A stretch of 64,000 nucleotides of DNA from NCBI GenBank assembly GCA_009763385.1, contig CM019823.1, forward strand, positions 93,879,104-93,943,103. Reading direction: 5' to 3'. The notes under the pieces are model-generated. The model searched no databases. It was not told the DNA's origin and was given only the letters and a program-made list of their open reading frames with translations. The translations under genes were made by a program, and so were the position numbers. The stretch comes from Coix lacryma-jobi var. lacryma-jobi. Lineage: Eukaryota > Streptophyta > Magnoliopsida > Poales > Poaceae. This document shows positions 20,823-31,601 of this stretch, in pieces; within the stretch, counting starts at the first letter, position 1; each line of letters opens with the position of its first letter.

Positions 20823-23800
20823 TGTGGCGGAACCGTCCTGATTATAAGAGCTCAAGTACCGTCTTAGTCAAATCCGTCTGACATCGACTTATACTTGAAC
20901 CCATATAACCCCGGTAGTCCGGAAATCTCGAAGGATTTCTATCATCATACAACATACAGGATCGCATTGTTCAAGAATTACATTCGTAAGGATACATCAC
21001 AGATAGGCGAAATCGGATTTAAACATCAGAGTGCGAATTTAAGACAGAGTTATTACAAACCTGAATTTAAGTGCGGAAGCTTAAATAAGTTTTGAAACAC
21101 GACCACCACACATGTGGTCCAAATAAACATTGTTTGATATCTTAACTCAACACAACTCACTCCTCCTTTTTCAAGTAATGTGCCACTAGTAGTCTCAATC
21201 CAGCAAAAGAAAAGGGGGAGCTTCTGGACGACCCTGCCCTGGGCCTACTCCTCATCACCTTCCACTGGGTAGAGGCAGTGCTTACAATAGCCATAGTACA
21301 CCTGGCCATCTGCAACAAACGGGATAAACCCTGAGTACGGGAATGTACTCAGCTAGACTTACTCGTCCAACTAAAAATAAAGACACCAAGGGTATGCATG
21401 GCCTTTTTGGTGGAGCTGGGATTTTTAGTTGCGAAAAGCTCAAAATTAAGATAAGGAGTATTAATGACATATGTGAGCTGTCAGTTTTTAGTCCTATCTC
21501 ATTTCCTAGGTTTTGCACCTGAACTACTCCACACACTTGAGTCTAACAAGCAATAATATAACCATATCCAGTTGACTTATCCACATTTTAGTTGAACCTT
21601 TAAGACATCAAATTGAGTTGTATCATGGTGAAGCTCGCCATAGTTTCCCACTAACCGGGGGAGACGGCGACTCGAATCGAATTCCAAACCAGCTGGTGAA
21701 AGACCTTTAATACCAGCCCACACTTTCCCCGTCGGGTCCATGCATTGGGCAACCGCTCGATGCTTGTTCGTGGTGGTAATCGTCGCGGTTCAAGCACGGA
21801 CCGCCCAATTGGAACCTGGTGATGGCCTCTCGCGGCAGATCACATTTCCATACTAGAGGGCGCGACACAGGTCGAAACCGGCCTGAACAGCTTCTACCCG
21901 GCTTTGGGGTCGATGATTACGGCACCGACATATCCCTAAGTAAAAGGGCGCGTTCAAAAATGAACGAGGGCCAACATCGATACAAACCTACACGATCCAA
22001 TGGACGGACTGCCCCAAGTTTCCAAACTTGTGCCTTGCCTTCCAGTTGACCGTATTTCATTACTACTCAGGTTCTTTTCAATGATAGCAAAATATAGCCA
22101 ACCGTGATCCGGTAAATACCCACCAGGGGTATTACGGAAACATCCTTAACTACCACTTTTATTAAGTAACTCAGCAATTCTACATTATAAATAAGGAACA
22201 GGATAACAAGGCAGGTGTAAGTAATAATCAAGGAAGGATAATGCATCAAGTAGGATTCAAACAACTCCTATACCTAATGCAGCACAATATAAAAGTACTC
22301 AAGTAATTTAATTGTAAAACTGGGAAACTTAGAATGCTCCGGGGCTTGCCTTGAGCGAAGACCGAGGCCTCGTGGGAGGGGCACTCGGGCAAGTTAGTTT
22401 TCGCTGCGGGGTCGACCTCCTCGACCTGGGGTAGCTCCGGGATCTCCTGCTCGACGTTTGCCTCTAGCTCCTGGTCGGGCTCCGGGAGTGTCGATCCTAT
22501 TGCGTGCGGCGAATAATAAATAACTAAATAATGCGGGTGGGAGATGTGGAGGGATGAAAAGAAATGCTTCTTGCAAACCAACAAAACCAACTTGTTGAAC
22601 CACTTTTGACATTGAGGTAAATACTTGTTTACCTCATAAAACAAAATCATTATTTCCACTATTTCCTATTTAGAAATTCAAAAGAAACTCAAGTTTGAAC
22701 TGCAAGTGTATTTTTCTGAACTCAGAAAAATCCACAAAAAAATTCCAGCAGATATCTGACACTAACTGGACTTCACTGACCAATTTTCGGCAAGAGATCA
22801 ATTACAGAACGACAGCCACAAAAAGATGAAATATTCTGCTCAAAAGGTACTTTGAACTAACTCTTCTCCTGAAAAGTGTCAAACAGCAGATTTCATAATT
22901 TTTCTTGGTTCATCTACACATAAACACTCTACTGCAGGAAGTGCACTGCCAAAACATAAATATATTACCCTACACAAAATAAACAAATCTATTCCAAAAT
23001 AACCCAAATGAACTACAACCCTACTGGAAAAGGGTGCTAAACTCAGTTTCATATTTTTCCCAGATTCTACTCCACATTTCATATTTATCAAGGAAGTTCC
23101 ATGAACAGAAATATTGCATTACTTCCTACATGAATTTCCAAAGAAACATACAGAAAAGTACATTTATACAGTAACTTCCCATTTTTTCCATACAACAGCC
23201 TATCCTTAACATTTTTCTTAGCTTGAGCATCACACACATAGACTGTACAATTTTTCCCATATTTTATTTTGACACATAAAATACCTTAACACTTATTCCA
23301 AGAAATCAGCCAAAAAGGACTTTAAACCATAACAGAAAACTTTTCTACATAACCAGGGCCTCATATATTTTTCGCAGGTACATAACATGATAATAAACTT
23401 ACACAAAATTTTCCATGAATTAACTTGACCAGAAAACATATATAACCATTTATCTCAACAAAAGTGTATAAAATAAATAAATAAAAACAGTAATAAAAAC
23501 TTCTACCAAAAATACTTTCATATTTTTCCATGATATATCTACTCATAAACAAGCTAACAAAACTGAAAGCACTTCATTTGGACTTTTAAATCGAGCTACA
23601 CAAAAATAACAAGCCTTTCTGGAATTAAAAACAAAAAGGAAAAAATCATTTGAATCTCCCGGCCTGGCATTCGTGGACTCAGCCCATAGACCGGGTGAGA
23701 CTGACGTGCGGGGCCCGCTGGTCAACGAGGCCCACCGGTCAGAGAGGGCGGAGCAGGGGAGAGGGTTGACCGCGGCTTGCTCGCCGACGGCGAGGTCGCC

Positions 23801-25349
23801 GGCGGTGGGACCGGGCTCATCGTGCTCCCCTTGACGAGACGGACCGAGAGGTGGTGATGGTTGGGCTAGCGCATGGCCGTAGCTCGCCGGCGGCGAGCGG
23901 TGGCGGGCGGCGGCGGCGGGACGCGCGGCTACGCCGTTTCCGGCGGTCGCCGGCTAAATTGATGGGAGGGGGAGAACTAGCAAACCCTAGGGAGGCTATC
24001 GGAGGGCTTGGTTTGGCCTGCGAAGCTCCAGAGAAGCTTGGCCTTGGGCACGGCCATGGCGGCGGCCATGGTGCTCGGTCGGAGCTGGAGGGAGAACTAC
24101 AGGGCGGTAGAGAGCTCACGAACTAGTGTTCTCACCTTGCCTTGGCCTGATGAAGCTCGACGGTGAAGGAGAGGGGTGGCGAAGCTCAGGTTGGTGCGGA
24201 ACGGGCTCGTGCTCTTTTCGGCGGCGAACGGGGACCGTAGGGGGCTCCTCGTCCTCCGGCGACGGTGGAGCTTGGCCAGGGAAGATGGCGCGCGCACGGC
24301 GTGTGCACGGCGTAGGCGGAGAGGCTGGCGAGAGGGATCGGATGGTGGTGGTCGGGTGAGGTCGGAACGGCGGTGGTGTCCTCGCGGTGTCGAACGGCGA
24401 CGACACGAGCGTTCGTGCTTCGCGTTCGGTCGCGGAGAGGAGAAGTGAGGGAGAGGGCGAGGGAGTGTGCCTGCGGGTGAGTGAGGGAGTGAGAGGTGGT
24501 GCTCGGGGTTTTGCTTGGTCATGACTGGCCGGGGGTCGTGGTGGGGGCCACTGCCGGCGTGCGGCGCGCGCGGTTGCGGCAGGCGCTAGCGTGCGCGGCG
24601 AGCGGGCGCGGCAGGCGAGGCGGAGCGGGAGTGCCCACGCGCGATCGTGGCGTGATCGAGCGGGCAAAGATCGAGCGAGGAGTGGGCGAGCGGTATACGG
24701 CGCAGGCAAAGGCGGCCACGCGGCGGTTGCGGCCGGCGTACGGCGCGGCCGTGTCAGGCTGACCGGCGCGTCGCGCGGCGCGCGCGCGGGCGGGAGCAGG
24801 CGCGGGGGAGCGAGCGGGCTGGCGTGGGCTGGGCCGAAAGGCCAACTGGGCCGGAAGTGAGGGCGCGGGAAAAAAATCTTTTCCTTTTTCTTTTTCCCAA
24901 AACTTTTCAAACTTTGACCATTCAAAAACAGATTCAAAAACTCTAAACTAGGCTTTGACCCAAAAATAAAAGTTGCTTGAAATAATTTTCTCTACAACTT
25001 TCATATAGAACATTTTTGCTGAAAAGCACTTTTAAAAAACCTTCACAGAAATAAAGCCAATTTTGAGGCATAAATCATTTTGTTTACCTCATTTTTATTT
25101 GCTAAACCATTTTTGAACTAGGTCAAAATGTTAACATGCAAAGTATTGTACTTCCTGTTCTTTATCTTATAAAATCATTTGCCAAGACAGAAATCCATTT
25201 AAGCAATCAAGTCCAAAAGAGACCAAAATCTAGATAAATAAATTAGAGACAAAAGCACTTTGATGCACATGAAATGATGCAATGCATTGCTTATGCTTTT
25301 AGTAGCTAAATGTAGTTCCTAATGCAGTGCTTGACACTAGAGTGTCACA
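20823..25349 (-). repeat. 5' LTR of D (4,527 bp)
   Basis: Full-length partner of 10132-14279. It retains the 377 bp (23384-23760) missing from the other copy. It shows the same AT/GC/AT layering, with the GC-rich part at about 23690-24870. G (46524-51374) is a diverged solo LTR of the same family. I could not identify a convincing TATA box on the minus strand. Confidence 0.92.
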
Positions 25350-25919
25350 CCTCACCGCTCTCATAGGGGGTTGTTGGTACTCACGGTAGTGGGTGTGGAT
25401 CACTTTGCCCTTCTGTGGCATAAGCTCCTCTTGGATAGGTGGCATCGTGTCAAGCTTGTTTTTCAGGTGGTTGGGCTTGGGATGCCATGTCTGTTTCTTG
25501 GGTGGAGCTTTCAGAGGTTCAATAACCATTCCATCCTTGGTGTTAGGCTTGAGAGGCTCTTTGGGTCGAATCTTAGTAAGCTTGGGAGTAGTGGTGGAGT
25601 TGGGCTTCTCACATGGGTTAAGACCACTCGACTCTCCAATCTTGCCAAAAGATGAAACATCAACACCCGGAGCAAAGCCTACACCTGGACCTCCAGCAGC
25701 ACGCTTGAACTGGGAGATCATCATCCCAAGCTGCGGCTCACCACAAGATACCCATGACAAGATGGTCCGAAGGTATGTGTTTTCCTCCTCGGTTTGCATC
25801 TTGTCATGCTTCACGTTGGCTATCTCCATCTCCAAACCTTCACACTGAGAACATATATGATGAATGATTGACTTTGATGAGGATGGCTTGAGGCTTTTAC
25901 CGGTTGAGTCATTATCTTG
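25350..25919 (-). pseudogene. Central gag of Sirevirus A, cut by D and C
   Basis: Reading leftward, the frame begins at about 25919 without a start codon (DNDSTGKSLKPSSSKSI). It passes through ICSQCEGLEMEIANVKHD, a short predicted coiled-coil stretch and a Pro/Lys-rich linker (EPLKAPPKKQTWHPKP). It reaches the D insertion point four residues before the zinc knuckle that resumes at 10131. The N-terminal gag is missing because element C starts at 25923, where the frame meets an in-frame TAG. Confidence 0.8.
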
Positions 25920-26498
25920 CTATGCGCTTAATGTTTATGACTAACCGGTGGCGTTGAGTTGTGGTGTTTCTGTGTTGGTGTGCGTGTGCAACATGTGTCT
26001 CTTGGCTGTGTTGATGTGCAGGTGTGGAGTTCGGATACAGTGGTCGTTGGTGAGGTGAAGGTCAAGTACAGACGTGCCGTGCCGACGGACTGGGAGCGGT
26101 GAAGGATGGGCGTGCCGTGCGGCGGACGTGCCATGCCGATGTACCCAGAGCGGTGAAGGGCGGACGTGAGGCTTGGACTGACGGACCGAGAGGCCAGAGG
26201 ACCAGCTGTGGTAGCTGGCACGTGGCATTGGCGAGCGAGAGCACATGGGGATGTGTGATGCATCGGCCGAGTCGGGAGGAAGACGATGGCGTTGTGGCAC
26301 TTGGCGGGAGGTCGGAGACGGGCTTGCCTGCGGCGCAAGTGCCGTCGGCCGAATCAAGAAGGAAGGCGAAGGCGTTGTGCCCGGCGTGGAGGCTGGACAT
26401 GCATCGGCATCGGTGCCGGTGGTCGGGGTGTGCGAACCACATCCCGTCTATGGCGCGGGTTCGGTAGCTGAGCCTCAAAAAGCTACCCTCGACAGTTT

Positions 26499-26630
26499 CC
26501 AGGTTTGGGCATCAAAACCTGGGCTCGCGGGTTTCCGAGTTTGGGCCTCAAAACTCGGGGTGGACGGTTTCCAGGTTTGGGCCTCAAAACCTGGGCTGGC
26601 AGGTTTCCCAGTTTGGGCCTCAAAACCTGG
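26499..26630. repeat. Four-hairpin array in LTR C
   Basis: Same design as in A and B in the opposite orientation: CCAGGTTT/AAACCTGG (26499-26522), CCGAGTTT/AAACTCGG (26535-26558), CCAGGTTT/AAACCTGG (26571-26594) and an imperfect CCAGTTT/AAACCTGG unit (26608-26630). The loops are GGGCATCA or GGGCCTCA. The array lies about 250 bp upstream of the TATA box. Confidence 0.75.
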
Positions 26631-26884
26631 GGAAGGTCCAAAAGGACGGTCGAGGCGTGGCGGCGTGGAGAGGCTGGCGCGGCGGCGAAGCTATCCACGA
26701 GAAGGCGCGGTGGTCGACGGTGACGGCACGTGGCGGCATCCTGGAGCTTGCGTCGAGGCGAAGCGAAGGATGAGAAGGCGCGTGGCCGTCGGATAGAAAC
26801 TATCAAGTCTGGACGGTTTTACCCCTAGGGGGTATTTGGGTTAGTACTTCATGTTAGGGCATTTGTGTCTTTTGGACGTGCACC

Positions 26885-26892
26885 TATATATA
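26885..26892 (+). promoter_or_regulatory. Putative TATA box of LTR C
   Basis: TATATATA in the context CACCTATATATAGATGAAGG, in the middle of the LTR, downstream of the hairpin array and upstream of the palindrome-rich R/U5 part. Position and context fit a Sirevirus core promoter. Confidence 0.6.
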
Positions 26893-27489
26893 GATGAAGG
26901 GGGCTGCTAGGGCAGTCGCATCCTTGGACGGTGTCTCTCTCATTTTGTGCTTGTGAGAGAAGGCTAGGGTTAGAGGAGAGTTGGCTCTTGTTCTTGAGCT
27001 TTTCGCCATCCAAGCTTTGTGTTGCTAGGAGTGGCTTGTAGCCCGACACCGAGTGATTAATCAATCATCCATTCGTCTGAATCCAAGGATCAAATTCGTT
27101 GTTGAATTCGCGTTTTGAATTTGTTCTTCGCGTTCCTCTTTTCTCCATGATTTTCCGTTCACTCGATCTCCCTCTACGCTGCGTCTTTTGCGATTCCGTT
27201 TGAATCAACTTGTTCTTTCAAGTGAGGAGAACATTTCCACCGAAGGAATTCATCTCTACCCTCACGAACAAGTAGATCGGGTCAAAATCGTTTTTGTTCT
27301 TCGTTCTTCCCCTTTTATAGTGTTCTTCCGATTTCTCATGGATTAGTTGGTTTGGAGCAATGATATCCTAGGATTAGCTTCCCAACACGTAGAAGAACAC
27401 TTGGGAGGACTTTGGTTGCAGCCCCGTTCGATTTGGTGAAGATCCAATCGATTTTGGTTTTGTCCCGAGCTATTTTCGGGCTTTCTGGA

Positions 27490-27662
27490 CAGTGGCGGAC
27501 TGTCTGGGACTCATCCCCGGACTGTCCGGGGGTCGGGGCTGTTCACGGGCAGCGAGGTCGCTGCTTTCATTTTTGAACGGCGGACTGTCCGGGACTCATT
27601 CCCGGACTGTCCGGGGTTCAATAGCGGACTGTCCGCGGTTCACTAGTGGACAGTCCGCCACT
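27490..27662. repeat. GGACTGTCCGG palindromic cluster in LTR C
   Basis: Repeated CGGACTGTCC strings, some paired with CCCGGACTGTCCGGGG palindromes, occur at 27493-27536, 27581-27618 and 27626-27660. This corresponds to the CCGGAC clusters in LTRs A and B and is a known Sirevirus-type feature. Confidence 0.75.
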
Positions 27663-27680
27663 GCACAGTTTTGCTGATTT

Positions 27681-28040
27681 CGTCCGTATCTTTTGGGTAC
27701 GAGCTCCGATTTGTGATCCGTTTGTTGTGTTGGTTTCCTAACTTCTTAAGGATCATTCCAAAGTACTTTTGTCACCATTGGTCAAAGTATTTTTGGTTGG
27801 ACACTTCCTTTTTCTCCATAGGAGTTAAGTGTTCCGCTTTCAAAGTTTCGTTGGTTCTAGCGTCCGTATCTTTTGCGTTCAAGCTCTGATTTGAGATCCG
27901 TCTATTGTGTTAGTTTCCTAACTTCATAAGGATCTTTCCAAGGTGCTTTTGCCACCAGTTGGCCTAAGTAGTTTTGGTCGAACACTTTCCTCTTCTCCAT
28001 AGGAGTGGGGTGTTCCGTTATCGGAGGTTCGATTGTTCTA
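27681..28040 (+). repeat. 180-bp tandem duplication in U5 of C
   Basis: Two diverged copies start CGTCCGTATCTTTTG at 27681 and 27861. Both contain TTTCCTAACTTC, AAGGATC and TTCTCCATAGGAGT and end near TTCTAG. Divergence between the copies is clearly higher than between paired LTRs elsewhere in the window. Confidence 0.75.
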
Positions 28041-28281
28041 GGAGCTTGCTTGTGCAGTTTTTGCCCCATTGCTTTTGCGCTTGGTTTTGGGGGTTCTTCG
28101 GTAGTTCCGCTGTACCTCTAGGACATCTCCTAGGGTATCCACCTATTCGTAGGTCGTGAACTCACCGGTTGTTTGAGTCTTCGCTTTTGGGGTGATTTTC
28201 TGGGACAAGGGCCATCATTTCTCAAGAAGAAATTTGAGGCTCCCATTCACCCCCCTCTGGTCGCCAATTCGGTCCTTCAAT

Positions 28282-28294
28282 TGGTATCGGATCC
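28282..28294 (+). other. tRNA-iMet-like primer-binding site of C
   Basis: TGGTATCGGATCC lies three bases after the LTR end CTTCA. It resembles the tRNA-iMet complement TGGTATCAGAGCC. Its position marks the LTR/internal boundary. About 155 bp of noncoding leader follow before gag. Confidence 0.7.
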
Positions 28295-28449
28295 AGTTAA
28301 GGATCTCTCTACCTTAACCGGTTCCAGATCCACGAAGGCAACCTTTTGAGAGCGGTTTTGTTTCTGACTTTGCTTGTCGAGGTGTTGAGCTTGTGTTTTG
28401 GCTAACACTATCGGTGCTTTTGGAAGTAGCACCAAGTTCTTCTTCAAGT

Positions 28450-30410
28450 ATGTTTTTGTCTTTTGGTTTGAATGTTTCCAAGGATGACATCTTGGGAAGA
28501 AGGAGGAGTGCAGTTGATGAGAGGGATCGCGAGGTGAACGATCTGCTGAACCTTCTACGACATGATGAGCTTTCACCAGAGGATCTCCTACGTCAACTTG
28601 GCAAGGCCAAGAGAGGTACACTTGCTTGTGGTCTTGTGGCTTTGCACAACTTATATGAGGCTTGCTCTAGGGATGATGAGCTTTGTGATACCTTGCGTAG
28701 AAAGGTAGAAAAATTAAAATGCTCCATTGCTAAGTTGAAGTCTAGTGCCTCTTTGCCTTGCACCTCTTGTAATGACATGGTTAGGAAGAATGATGAGCTA
28801 GGCTGTTCTCTTGCTAGCTTAAAATCTGAGAATGAATTGTTGAAATCAAATGCTTCCAAACCATGTTTAGTTTACATTGACTTGCACAAGGATCTTGATT
28901 GTGCTAAAACTGAATTAGCCTTGCTTAAGTCAAATGCTTTGTTACCATGTGTTTCTTGTGAGTCTATGCTTGCTGAAATTAATAAATTAAAATTGACTCA
29001 CACCACATTTGTAGATGAACTTGAGCATGCTAGGGCTGAAATTGATGAGATAAATTCTAGGCCTTGTAGTTCATGCTCTTTAAATAAAGATGCTTGCCAT
29101 GCCTAGTGCTATTCATGATTCTTTGCTTGATGTGAATGGTGATGTTTCTTCCACCGATTTCATTTGCACTTCATGCATTGATTTGGAAAAAGAGGTTTTG
29201 GCTTTGAGGGTTTTGCGCGATGATATGAGCGCCAAGTTGGTTGAGCACAATGATATGAGTGACAACCTTGAGATAGAGATTGAACTCTTACGTACCACAT
29301 ATGCCGAGTGCATTGAAAAGGAGATGGAAAACTGGAGAAACACTCCTTGTGGTACTTGTGATCGCCTCATGTTTGAAAATGAGGTTTTAGCCAAAAGATG
29401 CAAGAGTCTTTGTGCTAAGTCTTTTGAGTCATGCATTTCTTGCAACTCCGATGTTGGTTTTTCCACGTCTGCATCTTTGCAACCGGAGTTGAGTTCTTGT
29501 GTTGCGCGTGAGTCTTTTGACGGTAGCACTTGTGCCAAGGTTTCGGATAGCTCTTTCATAGCTACTCCTAACCTTGTTGTTTCGTCGAGTGATGTCTAAG
29601 GGACTTCTCTTGACAAAGGTGCTTCTCACATTTTTGGGACTCGTGCTCCCAATCCGGTTTTCCATTGCACTTTTTGCAAGAAGGATGGACACTCATTCGA
29701 TTTTTGTTTCCGCCGTGTCAAACACGAGCGGCGTATTTGAGCTAAGGCTTTTAGGAAGCCGCGTAGCCTTTCCCATGGCACGTGTGCTCCTAGTGATGGC
29801 ACCAAGTTGAACGTTGATGCTTCTTGTTCTAAGACCCAAGGGACTTCTCACTTGTCGGAGAATGGTGTGCCTTCCAATAGGCCTTTGTACCATTGCTCTT
29901 TTTGTGAGAAAGATGGGCATCAAGAAAGCTTTTGCTATCGGTGTGCCAAACGTTTGCGCCAAGCTTGCTCTTCTAGGAAGATGGTGGTTCATAGCCCCTC
30001 TCATGGCATGAACGCTTGTGCTCCTAGTAAGAAGCCCCTCTTTGTTGATGGGTTTTATGACTCCTTTTCTAGTGGGATAGGTCATGGCCGTGGACATGCT
30101 TCTAGTGCTTCTTCTCTTGGTCCACGTCATGCTTTTCATGGTGCTTCTATTGGTTCTTCTACAAAAACCTTGGAAGATGTTTGCCTCTTTTCCCGTGGTA
30201 TGACTCGTTCTTCTCCTCGAGTTGTCCTTTTGAGGAATGCTTCCAAGGGTGTTTCACAATTGCATCTGAACCAACATTTGCATCATGCTAACCCATAAGA
30301 TAAGTTGAGTTTTGTGACCAAGTCTTGGGTTCCCAAGTACATGCTGGCTAACCCTTCAGGATCCAAGACTCGGGTTACTTTGTCCTCGTGTGTGTAGATA
30401 TGAGGACGCG
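28450..30410 (+). pseudogene. Gag of C with two zinc knuckles, broken
   Basis: The frame opens at 28450 (MFLSFGLNVSKDD) with an N-terminal helical region (DREVNDLLNLLRHDELSPED). A long Leu-rich coiled region follows, with repeated C-x-x-C pairs (PCTSC, PCVSC, PCSSC, ICTSC, PCGTC, SCISC). A frameshift at about 29095-29106 moves to the second frame. TAA (about 29597) and TGA (about 29738) interrupt it further. There are two CX2CX4HX4C knuckles, CTFCKKDGHSFDFC and CSFCEKDGHQESFC, about 230 bp apart, each followed by basic residues. It ends with WVPKYMLANPSGSKT. Pol does not follow, so only gag-like protein could have been made. Confidence 0.75.
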
Positions 30411-31089
30411 GGGTGGAGAACATGCGCCTGATGGAGCTTGATCTTTTAGATGTGATCAAGATTTGATGGTTCTCTATACCCCGCTTAGTTTTGCCTCCAA
30501 AGAGGCTTTTGCTACTCGGTGAGCTTTCTTACACACTCATGCCTTGAACATCCATGTTCTATTTCTTGTGGTATGAGATGAACTTTCATGTGCTCACTTG
30601 TATAGTTCTTGCATGTACATTTTCTTTTGTATCATGTTTTGTTTAGTCTAGCATGTGCTATCTTCTGTATCATATGTCATGCTAGATTTGTGTATAGCTT
30701 TTGTGGAATATCCACTTTTTATGCTAGTTTGTGACCCTCATGAACATTGTGCCATGTTTTACGATATTTCTCCATGAGCTTGATTTGTAGTGGTATGATG
30801 TTCATTAGGTATCACTTTTTAGGTGCTAGTTTTGTGTAGCTACATGTACCCTGTTGATATGATTAGGTTGAGCACTAGCCTTTCCACGATTTTATCATGT
30901 TACATGCTTTTGTATCTATTGCTATCATTATCTTGCATTGTAGCATGTGTGGAGGCTTAGGCTATGTTTGGGTTGATCATGTCTTTAGGCTGCATTTTGC
31001 TATACAGTGCTTTATCCTGTTGCATGGTAGTCTTGACTAGTTTGGGTTCAGATCTCCTTGTGGTATCATTCATAGGTAGATCTCCTTTT
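30411..31089 (+). other. Noncoding filler of C in place of pol
   Basis: T-rich sequence with scattered ATGCTAG/CATGTGCTA-like words and no recognisable protease, integrase core or RT motif in any frame. It replaces about 3 kb of pol expected between gag and RNase H. I cannot assign its origin. Confidence 0.5.
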
Positions 31090-31601
31090 GTTGAGAGTTT
31101 ACCTTATGCTTATTATGTGACTAACCGTTTTCGTGGAGACCTTGAGGTCACACTGGACGAGACAACGCCTTGTGTTTCTTCTGCCTTTGAGTGTGCAGGA
31201 GAACATGAGCCTGAAGAGAGCATTTCGGCTCACGGACCCGATCCCACTTCTGCCACGACTTGGGGTTCTGTTCGAGCAGCTCTCAAGCGAGCACTAGCTG
31301 CACCTGTGGGAGCGACAGCATCAGGCGAGGGGGAGACGACTTCGGCGAGGCAGGCGCCCTGGAGTTCAGCAGATTTAGGTGTCCCCTCGGGTATCACACC
31401 AGCAGGCGGTCATGCGCTTCATGAGGTACCTCCGACACACTTCTGAGTTTGGGTTTTGGTACTCCTCTTCCTTGACGTCTTTTTGCTGTGTGGTCTTTTC
31501 GATGTGGATTTTTGTTGGCCGTTGCTTGAGCATTTCTTGGCTCTTTATTTGTGAGTTTGGTGTGTGTTTCCCTTTTAGTTGGGGAAGCATTTTGCTTGTT
31601 G
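31090..31601 (+). pseudogene. Integrase C-terminal and RNase H remnants of C
   Basis: Fragments match A's polyprotein: LEVTLDETTPCVSSAFECAGEHE corresponds to A's DVTFDETMVCPSSRFERAGDHE region, followed by an acidic/Ala-rich linker. Then from about 31379, in another frame, HQQAVMRFMRYLRHTSEFGF corresponds to A's HHQAV...MRYL. It ends with EFGVCFPF and a purine run (31566-31585) matching the end of RNase H. Most of RT and RNase H is deleted. Confidence 0.7.

Larger units (their letters stand above)
10132..25349 (-). mobile_element. Tekay/Del-type chromovirus D (Ty3/gypsy)
   Basis: A complete element with two LTRs, starting TGTGGCGG and ending GTGTCACA in plus coordinates, flanked by the 5-bp TSD CCTCA (10127-10131 and 25350-25354). 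From right to left it has the 5' LTR, a tRNA-iMet-like primer site, a leader with a donor-like site, an accessory ORF with an H3-like N-terminus, gag, protease, RT, RNase H, integrase with a chromodomain-like end, a polypurine tract and the 3' LTR. This is Ty3/gypsy order. The pol is disrupted by stops and a frameshift. It is inserted in the gag of Sirevirus A. Confidence 0.92.
899..25922 (-). mobile_element. Sirevirus-type Ty1/copia element A, 5' end missing
   Basis: In element orientation (right to left) the order is gag, protease, integrase, reverse transcriptase, RNase H, a long noncoding stretch, a polypurine tract and the 3' LTR. This is Ty1/copia order. The long 3' noncoding stretch with repeated CTAAGGGGGAGA motifs is typical of Sireviruses. 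The element holds a solo LTR (H) and a complete chromovirus (D). Its gag ends abruptly at about 25920, where plus-oriented element C begins, so its 5' LTR and primer site are absent here. They may lie beyond 64000 if C is simply nested in A. The coding region has nonsense and frameshift changes and a 137-bp duplication, so it is not functional. Confidence 0.85.
25923..28279 (+). repeat. 5' LTR of element C (about 2.36 kb)
   Basis: Starts TGCGCTTAATG and ends GGTCCTTCA. A and B LTRs in element orientation start TGCGGATAC (inferred) and end GGTCCTTCA or similar. It contains a hairpin array, a TATATATA box, GGACTGTCCGG palindromes and a 180-bp tandem duplication. The left edge is set by similarity to the A/B LTR starts and by the end of A's gag frame, so it may be off by a few bases. 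Confidence 0.75.
25923..31601 (+). mobile_element. Pol-deleted Sirevirus relative C
   Basis: A plus-oriented element with a 5' LTR (25923-28279), primer site and gag. Then, instead of protease, integrase core and RT, there is about 0.7 kb of noncoding sequence and short remnants of the integrase C-terminus and RNase H. It is cut at 31601/31602 by B, so its 3' LTR is not in the window. The left junction with A's gag is abrupt (candidate TSD copy TGCTA, 25918-25922). It is a likely non-autonomous derivative. Confidence 0.75.

Noticed and set aside
26245..26796. 183-codon ORF with repeated FQVWASKPGL units
   Set aside because: It is the translation of the LTR hairpin repeats in C. Similar artefacts occur at 4030-4538 and 42711-43393.
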